From Pseudomonadota bacterium (lineage in GTDB: Bacteria > Pseudomonadota > Alphaproteobacteria > Rhizobiales > Devosiaceae): 43,012 nt of DNA. The notes under the pieces are model-generated. The model worked only from the letters and a program-made list of their open reading frames with translations, had not been told where the DNA came from and did no database searches. Shown piece by piece: positions 17,977-26,533 of this stretch (its first letter is position 1; each line of letters starts with the position of its first letter). The stretch is from NCBI GenBank assembly GCA_023431205.1, contig JAEYXQ010000173.1:1-43012 (forward strand). Reading direction: 5' to 3'. Position numbers and translations under genes: made by a program.

Positions 17977-19989
17977 CTAGAACAGCGGCAGAGCCATAGG
18001 ATGCTCGCGCCAGTCGGGCGCCAGCACGGCTGTAAACGATGCGGGAAGGCGTGTCGGGCCCTCCACCCGCTCGATTGCGAGCACGCAATCAGCCAAGTGA
18101 CTCGGCACCGAGATGGTCGCCAGGTGTTGGGTGGCGCGATAGAAGGCCGGTACAATAACCTGTCCCGGCGCTGCTTCGGTCCCGGTGCTTCCGACTATTG
18201 TCTCGTCCAAGACCTGCCAGGCACCGCGGTTCTCGTAGCCGAGAGAGAGCGGAACGTCGGACTGCGGGCATTCCTCGCCGCCCAGAGACACTATCAGGCG
18301 GTCAACTGAAGCCACTACCTGCCACTGCACCGCTATGGGCAAATCCGAACCATGCATGCTGTCGGGTTCTCCCAACACGAGCGCCAGATGCTCAGCCGGA
18401 ACCGGTATCGTGAACACCGCCATCTCGTCATCCGATGTCGGTTCGCTGCCGATTGGTTGCCTAGGAGCCCGAAGCAGACCCTCGATCTCCTGGTGCATCG
18501 CGGCGTTCTGATAGCCCCACAAAGCGGTGTACGTCACAACCACCAGGCCGCAGAACGTGGCTGCCCCGAGGGCGAACATCCGCATCCGAGGCATTACCGA
18601 TTTCGGCCTAGTGAGCACCTGTATAAGTGCCAGCAGACCGAGCACCCACATGAATTCTAGATGAAACAAGTGGCGCATGGAAAACTGGAGCGCCGTGTAC
18701 CCCAGCAGAACGCCGAACCCGATCAGCAGGGCTAGAGCTTCGCGCGGGCGGTGATTGACGGCCCGCAACATGAAGGCCGCAGCACCCAGCAAGCCCATGG
18801 GGATGATCCAGATATGACCCAGCAGGCTATAGGCACGAGCGAGCAAACCGGGAAAGGCAATCGTGATGCCGCTGGGATCGAGAGTATTGCGGCTTTGCTC
18901 GGCCAGTGCGGGATAGGCCAATATCCATCCCGCGGCCTTGAGCGCGCGCGTCGCCAGATCAGCAATGAGCAGGTCGGCCCGTCCGGCCAGGTATTCAGTG
19001 GATCGGCTGAGTGCTTGGGTGAAGCCGTAAACAGGCTGGCCCTCCCCGGCGATCCACTTGGTGCTGGTACTGCCCATATCTGCAGCGATGGCTGAAAGCG
19101 TCAGTTCATCCGAATACTTCGACCCCCATGAATAGACCGTCGGGCCTACATCGAGGTAGTCATTGAAGGGGTCGGTTGCACCCTCCATCATCATCGCTCC
19201 AAGGCCGCCGCTGGCGCCTCCGCCACTCGTAAAAACTGGCACTCCCGCGGTCAGGGTCAACCCAGCGAAGAGGGTGCTTGCTACAACCCTGCTCCACCAT
19301 TTCGAAGGGGACGAGCCTATCAGCAGCAGGACCATTCCCACGGGGAGCAGTACCACGATGTCGGATCTGAACCCGTAGCCAAGCCCGATCACCACGCCGG
19401 CCGACGCTGCCCACCCCAATAGCCCGCGCAGACTTGTCGCCCTCATGGCGAGCACCAATAGAACAAGTGCCCAGACGAAGAAGGGAGCCTTGGCGAAATC
19501 CCGCAGGTAAACGGCCAAGGTGAGCGCGCTGCCCGACAAGGTTAGGAGCACTCCACCAGCGACAGCGGACAGGCGTGGAAAGAACAAGCGAACCAGCACG
19601 AAGCACCCCGCGGCGTAGGCCGCGTAGAGGATGCCGATCAGCGGCAGGAGCGCTAAGTAACTGGGCGAGAAGAGCCGCCAGAGCCAGCTTGTCACCAAAG
19701 CAAGATAGAGATGCCCCTGGGCGAATAGCCCTGCCGGACCCGCTTGCTGTGTCAGGTCAAGCGAATCGCAGGATACGCTGTCGGTGCGATAGGCCAGAAA
19801 ATCGAGGAGAGCCCCGGGAATGGTTCCAGGATGGGCGAAGTCACCGCCACACGCCAGATAGGCCATCTCCGGCATGAAGAACTGATAGAAGTACAGCCGG
19901 CCGGTGATCAGCAACGCAGATGCGCCAAGCGCAAAGCCGATCATGCCGAAAGCTAAGGCGCACCACCAGTCTCTGCGAGTTAAGGTCAC
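17977..19989 (-). CDS. large polytopic membrane protein, probable GT-C glycosyltransferase with periplasmic C-terminal domain
   Basis: Not assigned to a named family. From the GTG start at 19989 (overlapping the aminotransferase stop as GTGA) it has 670 residues. The first about 500 contain roughly ten hydrophobic spans; after the first span comes a long periplasmic loop with acidic residues (FMPEMAYLACGGDFAHPG), and YLRDFAKAPFF follows a middle span, both reminiscent of GT-C enzymes such as ArnT and PMT relatives. The last about 150 residues, starting near GEPDSMHGSDLP, look soluble and beta-rich. Its place at the end of a set with GtrA, a GtrB-like enzyme and a sugar aminotransferase suggests it takes the undecaprenyl-phosphate sugar in the periplasm and puts it on a glycan, lipid A or protein. 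A Wzy-like role is an alternative. Confidence 0.6.
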   Translation of the reverse strand: MTLTRRDWWCALAFGMIGFALGASALLITGRLYFYQFFMPEMAYLACGGDFAHPGTIPGALLDFLAYRTDSVSCDSLDLTQQAGPAGLFAQGHLYLALVTSWLWRLFSPSYLALLPLIGILYAAYAAGCFVLVRLFFPRLSAVAGGVLLTLSGSALTLAVYLRDFAKAPFFVWALVLLVLAMRATSLRGLLGWAASAGVVIGLGYGFRSDIVVLLPVGMVLLLIGSSPSKWWSRVVASTLFAGLTLTAGVPVFTSGGGASGGLGAMMMEGATDPFNDYLDVGPTVYSWGSKYSDELTLSAIAADMGSTSTKWIAGEGQPVYGFTQALSRSTEYLAGRADLLIADLATRALKAAGWILAYPALAEQSRNTLDPSGITIAFPGLLARAYSLLGHIWIIPMGLLGAAAFMLRAVNHRPREALALLIGFGVLLGYTALQFSMRHLFHLEFMWVLGLLALIQVLTRPKSVMPRMRMFALGAATFCGLVVVTYTALWGYQNAAMHQEIEGLLRAPRQPIGSEPTSDDEMAVFTIPVPAEHLALVLGEPDSMHGSDLPIAVQWQVVASVDRLIVSLGGEECPQSDVPLSLGYENRGAWQVLDETIVGSTGTEAAPGQVIVPAFYRATQHLATISVPSHLADCVLAIERVEGPTRLPASFTAVLAPDWREHPMALPLF

Positions 19990-21131
19990 TGGACCTGTCT
20001 GCAAAGCATTTCCACGACTGAAACCACACGTTCCTGAGCACCCTGATCCAAGCCGTGCCACAAAGGCAGGCGGGCCAGACGGTCGGCAGAACTCTCGGTG
20101 ACCGCCATGGATCCGTGCACCCGGCAATACCTAAGTCCAGCCGGTGAACTATGCAGCGGTACGTAGTGGAACGCTGCACCAATACCGAGTTCGCGCAGGC
20201 CACCGAGCAGCGCCGACCTCCGCTCCATCGACGGGACCAGAACGTAGTAGATGTGACCATTGTGTTCACAGTCCGCGGGGACCACGGGTCTCCTCAGCAG
20301 TCCCGCTACTTCCAACGGTTCCAGCATATCGTGGTATGCCTGCCACCGGGCGACACGCTCCCGGGTGACCGCCTCGGCGTCCTCGAGTTGCGTCAGCAGG
20401 AAAGCTGCAATCAGTTCGCTGGGAAGGTAGGACGAGCCGACGTCACGCCAAGTGTATTTGTCGACCTGGCCTCGAAGGAACTGGCTGCGGTCGGTGCCCT
20501 TCTCGCGGATGATCTCAGCACGATGCTCATCAGCAGGGTCGTTAACCAGCAGCGCTCCGCCCTCCCCCGACGTGATGTTCTTGGTTTCGTGGAAGCTGAG
20601 GGTACCGAACCGTCCAATACTGCCCAGCGGCCTGCCTTTGTAGCGGGCGCCGACCCCCTGCGCCGCATCTTCCACTACCGCCAGTCCATGGCGCGCCGCG
20701 ATGGCAAGGATCGCATCCATGTCGCAGGCGACACCGGCGTAGTGCACCACCATGATCGCGCGGGTTCGGAGCGTGATCGCCGCCTCGATAAGCGTCTCGT
20801 CGAGGTTGAGCGTATCGGCGCGGATATCGACGAACACCGGTATGGCCCCCCGCAGCACGACGGCATTGGCAGTCGACACGAAGGTGAACGACGGCATGAT
20901 GACTTCATCGCCGGGGACCAGATCGAGCAGCAAGGCAGCCATCTCGAGCGCTGCTGTACAGGAGTGGGTCAGCAACGCGGTGTGGGCACCGGTCTGCCGC
21001 TCCAGCCACTCGTGGCAGCGACGGGTAAAGCCTCCATCTCCGGAAAGATGGCGCGCCGTCAGCACTTCCTGCAGATTGGTCAGCTCACGCTCGGTCAGGT
21101 GAGACCGGTGAAACTTGATTTCTTGGTTCAC
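19986..21131 (-). CDS. wecE: WecE-like dTDP-4-amino-4,6-dideoxygalactose transaminase
   Basis: DegT-family PLP aminotransferase, 381 residues, resembling WecE/RffA, which converts dTDP-4-keto-6-deoxyglucose to dTDP-Fuc4N. Evidence: EIKFHRSHLTERELTNL at the N-terminus, LTHSCTAALEMAALLL (PLP phosphate loop), VVEDAAQGVGARY, and the Schiff-base Lys in SFHETKNITSGEGGALL; the motif ETKN and the later GSSYLPSEL are typical of WecE. The start is GTG 21131. The substrate precursor needs RmlA, which is encoded nearby at 26534, and RmlB, which is not in the window. It overlaps the GT-C-like gene by 4 bases. Confidence 0.87.
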   Translation of the reverse strand: MNQEIKFHRSHLTERELTNLQEVLTARHLSGDGGFTRRCHEWLERQTGAHTALLTHSCTAALEMAALLLDLVPGDEVIMPSFTFVSTANAVVLRGAIPVFVDIRADTLNLDETLIEAAITLRTRAIMVVHYAGVACDMDAILAIAARHGLAVVEDAAQGVGARYKGRPLGSIGRFGTLSFHETKNITSGEGGALLVNDPADEHRAEIIREKGTDRSQFLRGQVDKYTWRDVGSSYLPSELIAAFLLTQLEDAEAVTRERVARWQAYHDMLEPLEVAGLLRRPVVPADCEHNGHIYYVLVPSMERRSALLGGLRELGIGAAFHYVPLHSSPAGLRYCRVHGSMAVTESSADRLARLPLWHGLDQGAQERVVSVVEMLCRQVQ

Positions 21132-21287
21132 TTATTGATCCGCAATTCGGCGCAGCAACGAAGGGCTAGCGCTCCGATTCCCCGGATTACAGCACAGTTT
21201 TGGCCGGCGGATGTCCAGCAGGTTTGGCGCCATTTGTCTTGTATTTTCATAGGACCGCCGACCGGCATCAGCACTAACATGAACGAC
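21132..21287. other. 156-bp gap inside the minus-strand decoration set
   Basis: This is the only sizeable gap in an otherwise overlapping nine-gene set; a separate promoter for wecE and the GT-C-like gene could sit here. I could not find a convincing -35/-10 pair, sigma-54 site or terminator. A short open frame crosses it on the minus strand but lacks an RBS and recognisable protein character. Confidence 0.4.
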
Positions 21288-22178
21288 CTATACGGTCTTC
21301 CCCTGCGTCTCCAGTGGACGCTTAGCGACGACAAACCGCGAACCACCTGCAGGAAATCTGACGCCGATCGCGATCAGGAAGCGTTCGAACGTCATGACTC
21401 TCTCAAGCACCAGATTGAGCAAGGCGGGGATTTGGAATTCCTTGCGAGGGTCGAACTCGCTTTCCGTTCTGTTGGTGACACGAGAAGCAAGCATCAACGG
21501 CAACAAAATGGAAACGAAGGACGTGGTGAGCTCGATCGCAAAGCCGGCTGCCTCGATCTTGCCGTGCAACTCGCTGGCGCTGTATCGCCGAACATGGCAG
21601 GCGTAGTCATCCGCCTGGCTCCACAGCCACTGGTGCTGGGGCACCGATAACAAGGCGATACCGCCGGGCCTGACCGCCTGGAACAGTTGCCCAAGCACCT
21701 GCTCGTCTTCCGCGATGTGCTCGATAACGTCAAGCGCCGCTACCACATCGAATTCTTCGGTGTGCGGAATGCGGCGTGCATCCATTTGCACGAGTTCCAC
21801 GCCTGGCAAGCGTTTAGCCGCATGGTGCAGTCCTGCGACGAAGATTTCGCTCCCCACCAACCGGGCACCGGGAAACGCTCGCTGAAGGCTGCCGAGCACG
21901 TAACCTGTTCCACAACCGACCTCCAGCAGGGAGGAAAAGCTTGGCGCAAATCGGCGGACTGCCCACTCTATAAGGGCGCTCCTGGCTCGAAACCAGAAGC
22001 TCGATGACTCCAGTTCGGCAAGGTGCTCGAAGGATTCTGCCTTGAACCCGCCACCCGCGTGAGCCAGGTCCGGGGCCCAAGCCACGTACCCGTCAACGGT
22101 GTCAGCTTCAAACCCGCAGACAAGACAACTGGTGGCATTGGATCGCAACGGGGCCTTGCAGTCTGGACACAGGATCAT
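21288..22178 (-). CDS. zinc-ribbon class I SAM-dependent methyltransferase
   Basis: From ATG 22178, overlapping the GtrA stop as ATGA, the protein has 296 residues. The N-terminus is a rubredoxin-like zinc ribbon with two CxxC pairs (CPDCKAPL and CLVCGF). A Rossmann methyltransferase domain follows, with motif I LLEVGCGTGYVLGSL near residue 100, the acidic VGSEIF and motif VAALDVIEHI. A hydrophobic stretch near 235 (VSILLPLMLAS) and basic tail suggest membrane association. It resembles methyltransferases in O-antigen and capsule clusters. Likely target is a sugar or lipid-linked sugar of this pathway; I cannot say whether it is O- or N-methylation. Confidence 0.82.
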   Translation of the reverse strand: MILCPDCKAPLRSNATSCLVCGFEADTVDGYVAWAPDLAHAGGGFKAESFEHLAELESSSFWFRARSALIEWAVRRFAPSFSSLLEVGCGTGYVLGSLQRAFPGARLVGSEIFVAGLHHAAKRLPGVELVQMDARRIPHTEEFDVVAALDVIEHIAEDEQVLGQLFQAVRPGGIALLSVPQHQWLWSQADDYACHVRRYSASELHGKIEAAGFAIELTTSFVSILLPLMLASRVTNRTESEFDPRKEFQIPALLNLVLERVMTFERFLIAIGVRFPAGGSRFVVAKRPLETQGKTV

Positions 22179-22579
22179 CCGGCGGCCCCCGGGGGGGTAC
22201 GGGTGCGGAAAACCAGATAGTTGAGTGCCACGAACAGGTACGCTGCCACAACAATGATCGCGGCTGCCTGCACCAGCTGATGGGAAAAGCCAAGCTGATC
22301 CACGAGAATAGCGAGAAGCAGGTAGTTCAGTCCGTAGCCCATGGCGTGGCACACTATATATCCAGCAGCACTCCGCCAAAGGTTTCCGCTGTGCCGGAAT
22401 GTCCATTGCCGATTGCCGACAAATCCGAGCAGTACCCCGACGCCATAAAGCATCGTCATCGCGAGCTTGGGTGCGACGCCATAGAAGGTAATCGTCAGGT
22501 AGACAAGATAGCCGGCCAGGTTTGTACCCACTCCGACAAGAGCAAACCGAAGCAGTCGGCCCAGTGAGGAATCACGCAT
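22175..22579 (-). CDS. GtrA-family membrane protein, probable undecaprenyl-phosphate-sugar flippase
   Basis: A 134-residue protein with four predicted membrane spans. LRFALVGVGTNLAGYLVYL at the N-terminus and GFVGNRQWTF in the second half match the GtrA family (PF04138), whose members flip undecaprenyl-P-linked monosaccharides in phage glucosylation and cell-wall decoration systems. It starts at ATG 22579, sharing one base with the preceding TGA. A GtrB-like GT2 enzyme is encoded in the same operon at 24762-25691, which strengthens the assignment. Confidence 0.88.
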   Translation of the reverse strand: MRDSSLGRLLRFALVGVGTNLAGYLVYLTITFYGVAPKLAMTMLYGVGVLLGFVGNRQWTFRHSGNLWRSAAGYIVCHAMGYGLNYLLLAILVDQLGFSHQLVQAAAIIVVAAYLFVALNYLVFRTRTPPGAAG

Positions 22580-23484
22580 CAAGGCATTTCCAGCACTGCC
22601 AAGCCAAAGCCGCTCTCCCCATACCCGTTGCCGTTGTAAAGCATCAGGATCTGGTTTCGGTGCGAAAACACAAAGGGGTATTCAACCATGCCGGCGTCCC
22701 AGCCGGTGTGAGAGACATCGAGATCGCCTGCTGGGTCGCTGCGCCAGCTAGCTCCATCCTCGCTCACCGCATGGCCAATGCGATAGGTCTCACCGGATCC
22801 ACTCCGATATGAAAACCACATGTGGAGTGATCCACCAAGCTTCAGCACCGCGGGACGCGAGAACGCCTGAGCTTCACCAATGTGCCAAGGCACTGCCGCG
22901 CCTGCCGAGCGTTGCCAGACCTCGCCGTCAGCGGACCAGGCGTGCTTTATCACATGGATCATCTCGTCATTCCCCGCGTTCCAGGACAAGGTGGAACCAT
23001 ACCACATGTGGAACCCGTCCGCGCCGCGCTGAACCCACGGATAGGAAAGGCTAACCGGATCATCGTCGGTAAGCCCCAGAAATGGGGTCGTGTCTGCCAA
23101 ACACATGGTCAGGTCGTCCGCCAGCCTCAGGCGTCCGATCTCCCCTCGCCAGTGCTGTCCAACTGGGACCTGCCACCCCATAAACAGGACATATCGGGTG
23201 TCGCCGACAGCATAGCAACTGCCGATACTCACACCCGCTTCGTAGAACGTGCCCGGTTCGCCATGGACGAACACCGGCTGATCGTACTCGGCGATCACCT
23301 GCCTCTTGGCGATGTCGATATCCACGCGGCCAACGGAAGAGCGGTTCTGATCGTCCCTTCCGCTGAAAAAGACGGCGAAGCTATCCCCCTCAAGGGGAAC
23401 AGCCAGCGGGTTTGCAGCATGAGTAACAAGTTTGGGGTGCAGAGGTCTCGGCTTGTAGATCCGACCCAGCTTCGTCCACTTCAT
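22579..23484 (-). CDS. five-bladed beta-propeller protein, glycoside-hydrolase-like (GH43/GH130 fold)
   Basis: A 301-residue soluble protein with no signal peptide. Repeated patterns (FAVFFSGRD, RYVLFMGW, FHMWYGSTLSW, LHMWFSYRSG, ILMLYNGNGYG) recur about every 50 residues, as in five-bladed propellers of GH43, GH32, GH68 and GH130 type enzymes. Asp and Glu residues that could be catalytic are present, but I cannot map the triad. Being cytoplasmic and inside a biosynthetic operon, it may be a phosphorylase, a transferase or a glycan-binding protein rather than a degradative enzyme. It starts at ATG 23484, two bases from the acyltransferase stop. Relatives are seen in O-antigen regions, usually unnamed. 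Confidence 0.7.
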   Translation of the reverse strand: MKWTKLGRIYKPRPLHPKLVTHAANPLAVPLEGDSFAVFFSGRDDQNRSSVGRVDIDIAKRQVIAEYDQPVFVHGEPGTFYEAGVSIGSCYAVGDTRYVLFMGWQVPVGQHWRGEIGRLRLADDLTMCLADTTPFLGLTDDDPVSLSYPWVQRGADGFHMWYGSTLSWNAGNDEMIHVIKHAWSADGEVWQRSAGAAVPWHIGEAQAFSRPAVLKLGGSLHMWFSYRSGSGETYRIGHAVSEDGASWRSDPAGDLDVSHTGWDAGMVEYPFVFSHRNQILMLYNGNGYGESGFGLAVLEMP

Positions 23485-23486
23485 GC

Positions 23487-24152
23487 TTAGATCCGGCGCA
23501 AACGCGAACTGGGCACGCGGGACCGTTCCGTCGCTGCACCGATATAGACACCGTCCTCAGCGGCGTCTTCCAGTATCAGCGCGCCTGCTCCAATGACGCA
23601 TCGCGGCCCGATGGAGATATGGTCGCGCAGCGTAGCGTTCACGCCGATGAAGCAGCTTTCTCCAATCGTGACGCCACCTGACACCACGATGTGAGACGCC
23701 AGGAAACAATGATCCTCAATGCGAGCATGGTGCCCAATGTGATTGCCGCTCCAGAGAGTTACATTGTCACCGACTACGCAGAATGGCTGAAGGGTGTTGT
23801 CCTCCAAAATGAAGCAATTCTCGCCAATCGCCCCGTCGTTCAGAATGCTGGCGCGGGAACTGACATAGCTTGCCAATCCGTAGCCTAACGATTTTGCTGC
23901 GGAGTATTTCTCGCGTCGCACCTGGTTGAGCTTGCTGTAGCTGAGCGCGACGAACATGTCGTGCATGCTTGGCGAAAAATGCTGCGTGACCTCCTCGAAG
24001 GCGACGACCGGCAACCCGCAGAAGATGTCGCTAGTCAGGTATTCTCGGTCAACGACGAAACCAACGACCTCCTGATCAGTGTCGGTACTGAAATAGAAGT
24101 GGGCGAGTTGGGCGATATCGCCGGTGCCGAAGATGACCAGCTTCTTCTTCAT
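23487..24152 (-). CDS. NeuD/PglD-family hexapeptide-repeat acyltransferase
   Basis: A 221-residue sugar acyltransferase: N-terminal Rossmann-like domain (KLVIFGTGDIAQLAHFYF, FVVDREY) and a C-terminal left-handed beta-helix built of hexapeptide repeats (IGENCFILEDN, VGDNVTLWSGN, IGHHARIEDHCF, IGESCFIGVN, IGPRCVIGAGA). The His in IGHHARIEDH is the candidate base. It would acylate an amino or hydroxyl group of the nucleotide sugar made by the WecE homologue, for example giving dTDP-Fuc4NAc. It overlaps the upstream methyltransferase gene by ATGA. The acyl donor is unknown. Confidence 0.83.
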   Translation of the reverse strand: MKKKLVIFGTGDIAQLAHFYFSTDTDQEVVGFVVDREYLTSDIFCGLPVVAFEEVTQHFSPSMHDMFVALSYSKLNQVRREKYSAAKSLGYGLASYVSSRASILNDGAIGENCFILEDNTLQPFCVVGDNVTLWSGNHIGHHARIEDHCFLASHIVVSGGVTIGESCFIGVNATLRDHISIGPRCVIGAGALILEDAAEDGVYIGAATERSRVPSSRLRRI

Positions 24153-24772
24153 GCCTTGCGCACCAGGATCGTGAACTCGTACAGGCCATAATCATGCAGC
24201 AGGGCGACGTTACGGGCATACCGCCGCTTGCATAGATCGAACATACCGGCAGGCGAGGCATAATAAAGATCGGGGCGCATTTTACCGGGATCCGAATAGC
24301 TCGTCAGGCAGTTGAACGCGAAGCCACGGCGGCTGCTTCGGTCGAGGGTATCCAGCACCTTCCCGACAATCTGGTCCCACTCTTCAACAGAATGGTCGAG
24401 TTTCACATTGAGGATTCCGCTGCCGACGCTGTAGTCGGCTACCTGCGGCGGTTCATCTGTGCACTGAAAGACGGCGTTGCTGGCACCGTGATAGCGATGC
24501 TGCGCAGCCTCGATCATTGCCGCTGAGACATCCTGACCAAAATACCGCTCGATCGGAAAGGCGCGATCGAGATACTCGAACATGGCACCATACCCGCAGC
24601 CCAGATCGTTGATGCTGAACGGCTGATCGATGTCCATTAGCTTTGTCAGCTGAGCGAAGCGTAGGACCTGACTTTCCTCACTGTTCCAGTCAACGCCGCG
24701 AGGCGTCTGTCCGTGCTCCGCCAACTTGTTGGAATAGTAGCTCGCGATCTTATCCAGCGGGTCAACCATCAT
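24149..24772 (-). CDS. class I SAM-dependent methyltransferase
   Basis: A 207-residue single-domain methyltransferase. Motif I is INDLGCGYGAMFEYL near residue 55, followed by GQDVSAAMIEAA (ribose-binding acidic position) and a downstream GSGILNVKLDH. I chose ATG 24772, within the last 11 bases of the GT2 gene, since the open frame further upstream only reads the GT2 gene in another frame. Similar proteins occur with WbqC in O-antigen clusters. It probably methylates a small sugar intermediate, but the position and substrate are unknown. Confidence 0.78.
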   Translation of the reverse strand: MMVDPLDKIASYYSNKLAEHGQTPRGVDWNSEESQVLRFAQLTKLMDIDQPFSINDLGCGYGAMFEYLDRAFPIERYFGQDVSAAMIEAAQHRYHGASNAVFQCTDEPPQVADYSVGSGILNVKLDHSVEEWDQIVGKVLDTLDRSSRRGFAFNCLTSYSDPGKMRPDLYYASPAGMFDLCKRRYARNVALLHDYGLYEFTILVRKA

Positions 24773-25691
24773 TCTGCCGATGCACATGCCGGACAATGGT
24801 GTACGGGCGTCGCTTGCTCTCCGAGTAGATCTTGGAGAGGTATATGCCGACGACGCCAATGAAAGAAATGATTAGCCCGCCGAGAAACCAGATCGAGGCC
24901 ATCACCGACGTCCACCCGCTTGGCGGGGTTCTGACAACCAAATAGTGGCCGACAAGGTAGGCGATATAGGCAGCGGCGAACAACAGGATCGTCAGGCCGC
25001 AGTAGAACACGGCGATCAGGGGAGCGTTGCTAAAGGACGTTACCGAATTGACCAGCAGGGACAGCTTGCTGCGCAGCGTGTAGGTCGTCTCGCTCGAGAC
25101 GAGCTTCCGCACGGGCAAGGGGCGCTGATCGAATCCGGTAATCAGCCACAGGCCGGCGATGAAGACCTCACGTTCATCGTGTCGCAGCAACGCGTCGACA
25201 TATCGCCGCGACATAAGCCGAGCCGTCACGATGTTCTCGGGCAACTGAAGGCCCGTCATCATCCTGAAGACCACGTAGAACCACCGCCCGCTCCAACGCT
25301 CGAACCAGGTTCCCCGGCGCGACACCTGTACACCGAACACCACGTCGCAGCGGTGCGCCTCCATCTCCTGTTCGAAGGCAGCGAGCCACTCCGGCTCCTC
25401 CTCGAGATCGCTGTCGATGAGAAAGACCCGCTCACCCCGGCTTTGCGCAAGGCCTGTCATCATGGCCTTGTGGTGCCCGAAGTTGCGCGAAAGATCGACT
25501 ACAACGACGTGCGGGTTTGCCCGGCTTACGGCGACTGCGCGCTCCAGACTATCGTCCGGCGACCCATCATTGACCAGGATGATCTCGTAGCTGTCGCCCA
25601 CACTGGCCTGGGCGACTGCCTCGGCTCGCCGACAAAACTCGTCAACATAGCTGGCAGAACGATACAGGGTAGCGACGATGGACAGCTTCAT
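24762..25691 (-). CDS. GtrB/ArnC/DPM1-like GT2 glycosyltransferase with C-terminal membrane hairpin
   Basis: Transfers a sugar from a nucleotide donor to polyprenyl phosphate on the cytoplasmic face. The 309-residue protein has the GT-A domain with MKLSIVATLYRSASYV, ILVNDGSPDDS, LSRNFGHHKAMMTGL and the metal-binding IDSDLEEEPEW, all hallmarks of the DPM1/GtrB/ArnC family, then two membrane segments (about 225-290, around LIAVFYCGLTILLFAAAY and FLGGLIISFIGVVGIYL). It pairs functionally with the GtrA homologue four genes downstream. ATGA overlap links it to the wbqC-like gene. The likely donor is the dTDP- or UDP-amino sugar produced in this region. Confidence 0.9.
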   Translation of the reverse strand: MKLSIVATLYRSASYVDEFCRRAEAVAQASVGDSYEIILVNDGSPDDSLERAVAVSRANPHVVVVDLSRNFGHHKAMMTGLAQSRGERVFLIDSDLEEEPEWLAAFEQEMEAHRCDVVFGVQVSRRGTWFERWSGRWFYVVFRMMTGLQLPENIVTARLMSRRYVDALLRHDEREVFIAGLWLITGFDQRPLPVRKLVSSETTYTLRSKLSLLVNSVTSFSNAPLIAVFYCGLTILLFAAAYIAYLVGHYLVVRTPPSGWTSVMASIWFLGGLIISFIGVVGIYLSKIYSESKRRPYTIVRHVHRQNDG

Positions 25692-26425
25692 CGCGGAATT
25701 CCGTCGGGATTTGCGCGGGAATCAGGCGCCTTCATGTAGGAACGTGCTGCCGGCCCGACATTGAAGATCAGGTCCAGGATCGTCACCGCGTGAGTAAACG
25801 GCGAAAACTGCTGGGGATAGGGAGGGTAGCGGTCATAGTTCATCCACTCCAGCGAAATGCCGGCGTCGGCAAAGCGCTCGGCCTCGATATATGCTGCAGC
25901 CGTTGGACCTGAAAGATAAGTTGTGGCGCCGACTGCTTGACAGAGTTTGACCAGGCGCTCCGTCTGGCCACCATACTTGCCGAGTTCATCGGAAAAGACG
26001 AACTTGGTCGAAAAGCCGAGCCAGTCCGAGATGGCGCGCATGAACATCACGTTGATCTCGCTCAGACTCTCCATGTCCCGTGCGCGAGCGTAAAGATCGT
26101 ACACCCACGCCCGATTGCCTTCCCAGTGCGGGGCGCGGCTGTAATTATACTCCAGGCTACGCCAGTGCTTGTCGACGAAAGGCTGCGATATCTGCACCTC
26201 CTTGATGGCCTGGAAGCGGTCACCCCGCGTGAGAACCGGGATGGTCATCCACTTTGGTCCAGAGGCGGTCAAAATCTGATTGCGATTGTGCCAATGCGCT
26301 TTGGCATACTGGACGTCATCATAGATGATGAAAAGGTCCACCGACCCGATGATGTCGAAGTAGCCCTTCCATGGCACATAACACGATTGCACAATAGCAA
26401 CGCGTCGTTCTGGGGGTTGAGTCAT
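25688..26425 (-). CDS. WbqC-family protein
   Basis: A 245-residue soluble protein of the WbqC-like family (PF08889), found in O-antigen clusters and of uncertain catalytic role. The family pattern is clear: VAIVQSCYVPWKGYFDII at the N-terminus, LFIIYDDVQYAKAHWHNRNQI, and KWMTIPV, then YLSGPTAAAYI. I start at ATG 26425 where the conserved region begins; an upstream extension to 26524 reads through the promoter region. It is first in the nine-gene minus-strand set. Conserved Cys, His and Asp residues suggest an enzyme, perhaps acting on the amino sugar, but I do not assign a reaction. Confidence 0.85.
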   Translation of the reverse strand: MTQPPERRVAIVQSCYVPWKGYFDIIGSVDLFIIYDDVQYAKAHWHNRNQILTASGPKWMTIPVLTRGDRFQAIKEVQISQPFVDKHWRSLEYNYSRAPHWEGNRAWVYDLYARARDMESLSEINVMFMRAISDWLGFSTKFVFSDELGKYGGQTERLVKLCQAVGATTYLSGPTAAAYIEAERFADAGISLEWMNYDRYPPYPQQFSPFTHAVTILDLIFNVGPAARSYMKAPDSRANPDGIPR

Positions 26426-26533
26426 TCGCTGTCGCTGTCTCTGCGCATACGATTGCGCCGGGCATCGATGCCATTTATCTGAGCCCCGGATACACTCGGT
26501 TCTCCAGCGGGTAAAGACAAACAAGGGGGCGAT
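26426..26533. promoter_or_regulatory. divergent promoter region between wbqC-like gene and rmlA
   Basis: The 108 bases must carry promoters for the minus-strand decoration set and for rmlA. On the minus strand TTTACC and TATCCG are 17 bases apart and could serve wbqC. On the plus strand the only firm element is a purine-rich AAGGGGGC ribosome-binding site just before the GTG at 26534. Confidence 0.4.

Noticed and set aside
20151..21650. 499-codon plus-strand open frame opposite wecE and the zinc-ribbon methyltransferase
   Set aside because: It spans the antisense of two real genes and an intergenic gap, with no RBS and no family resemblance.
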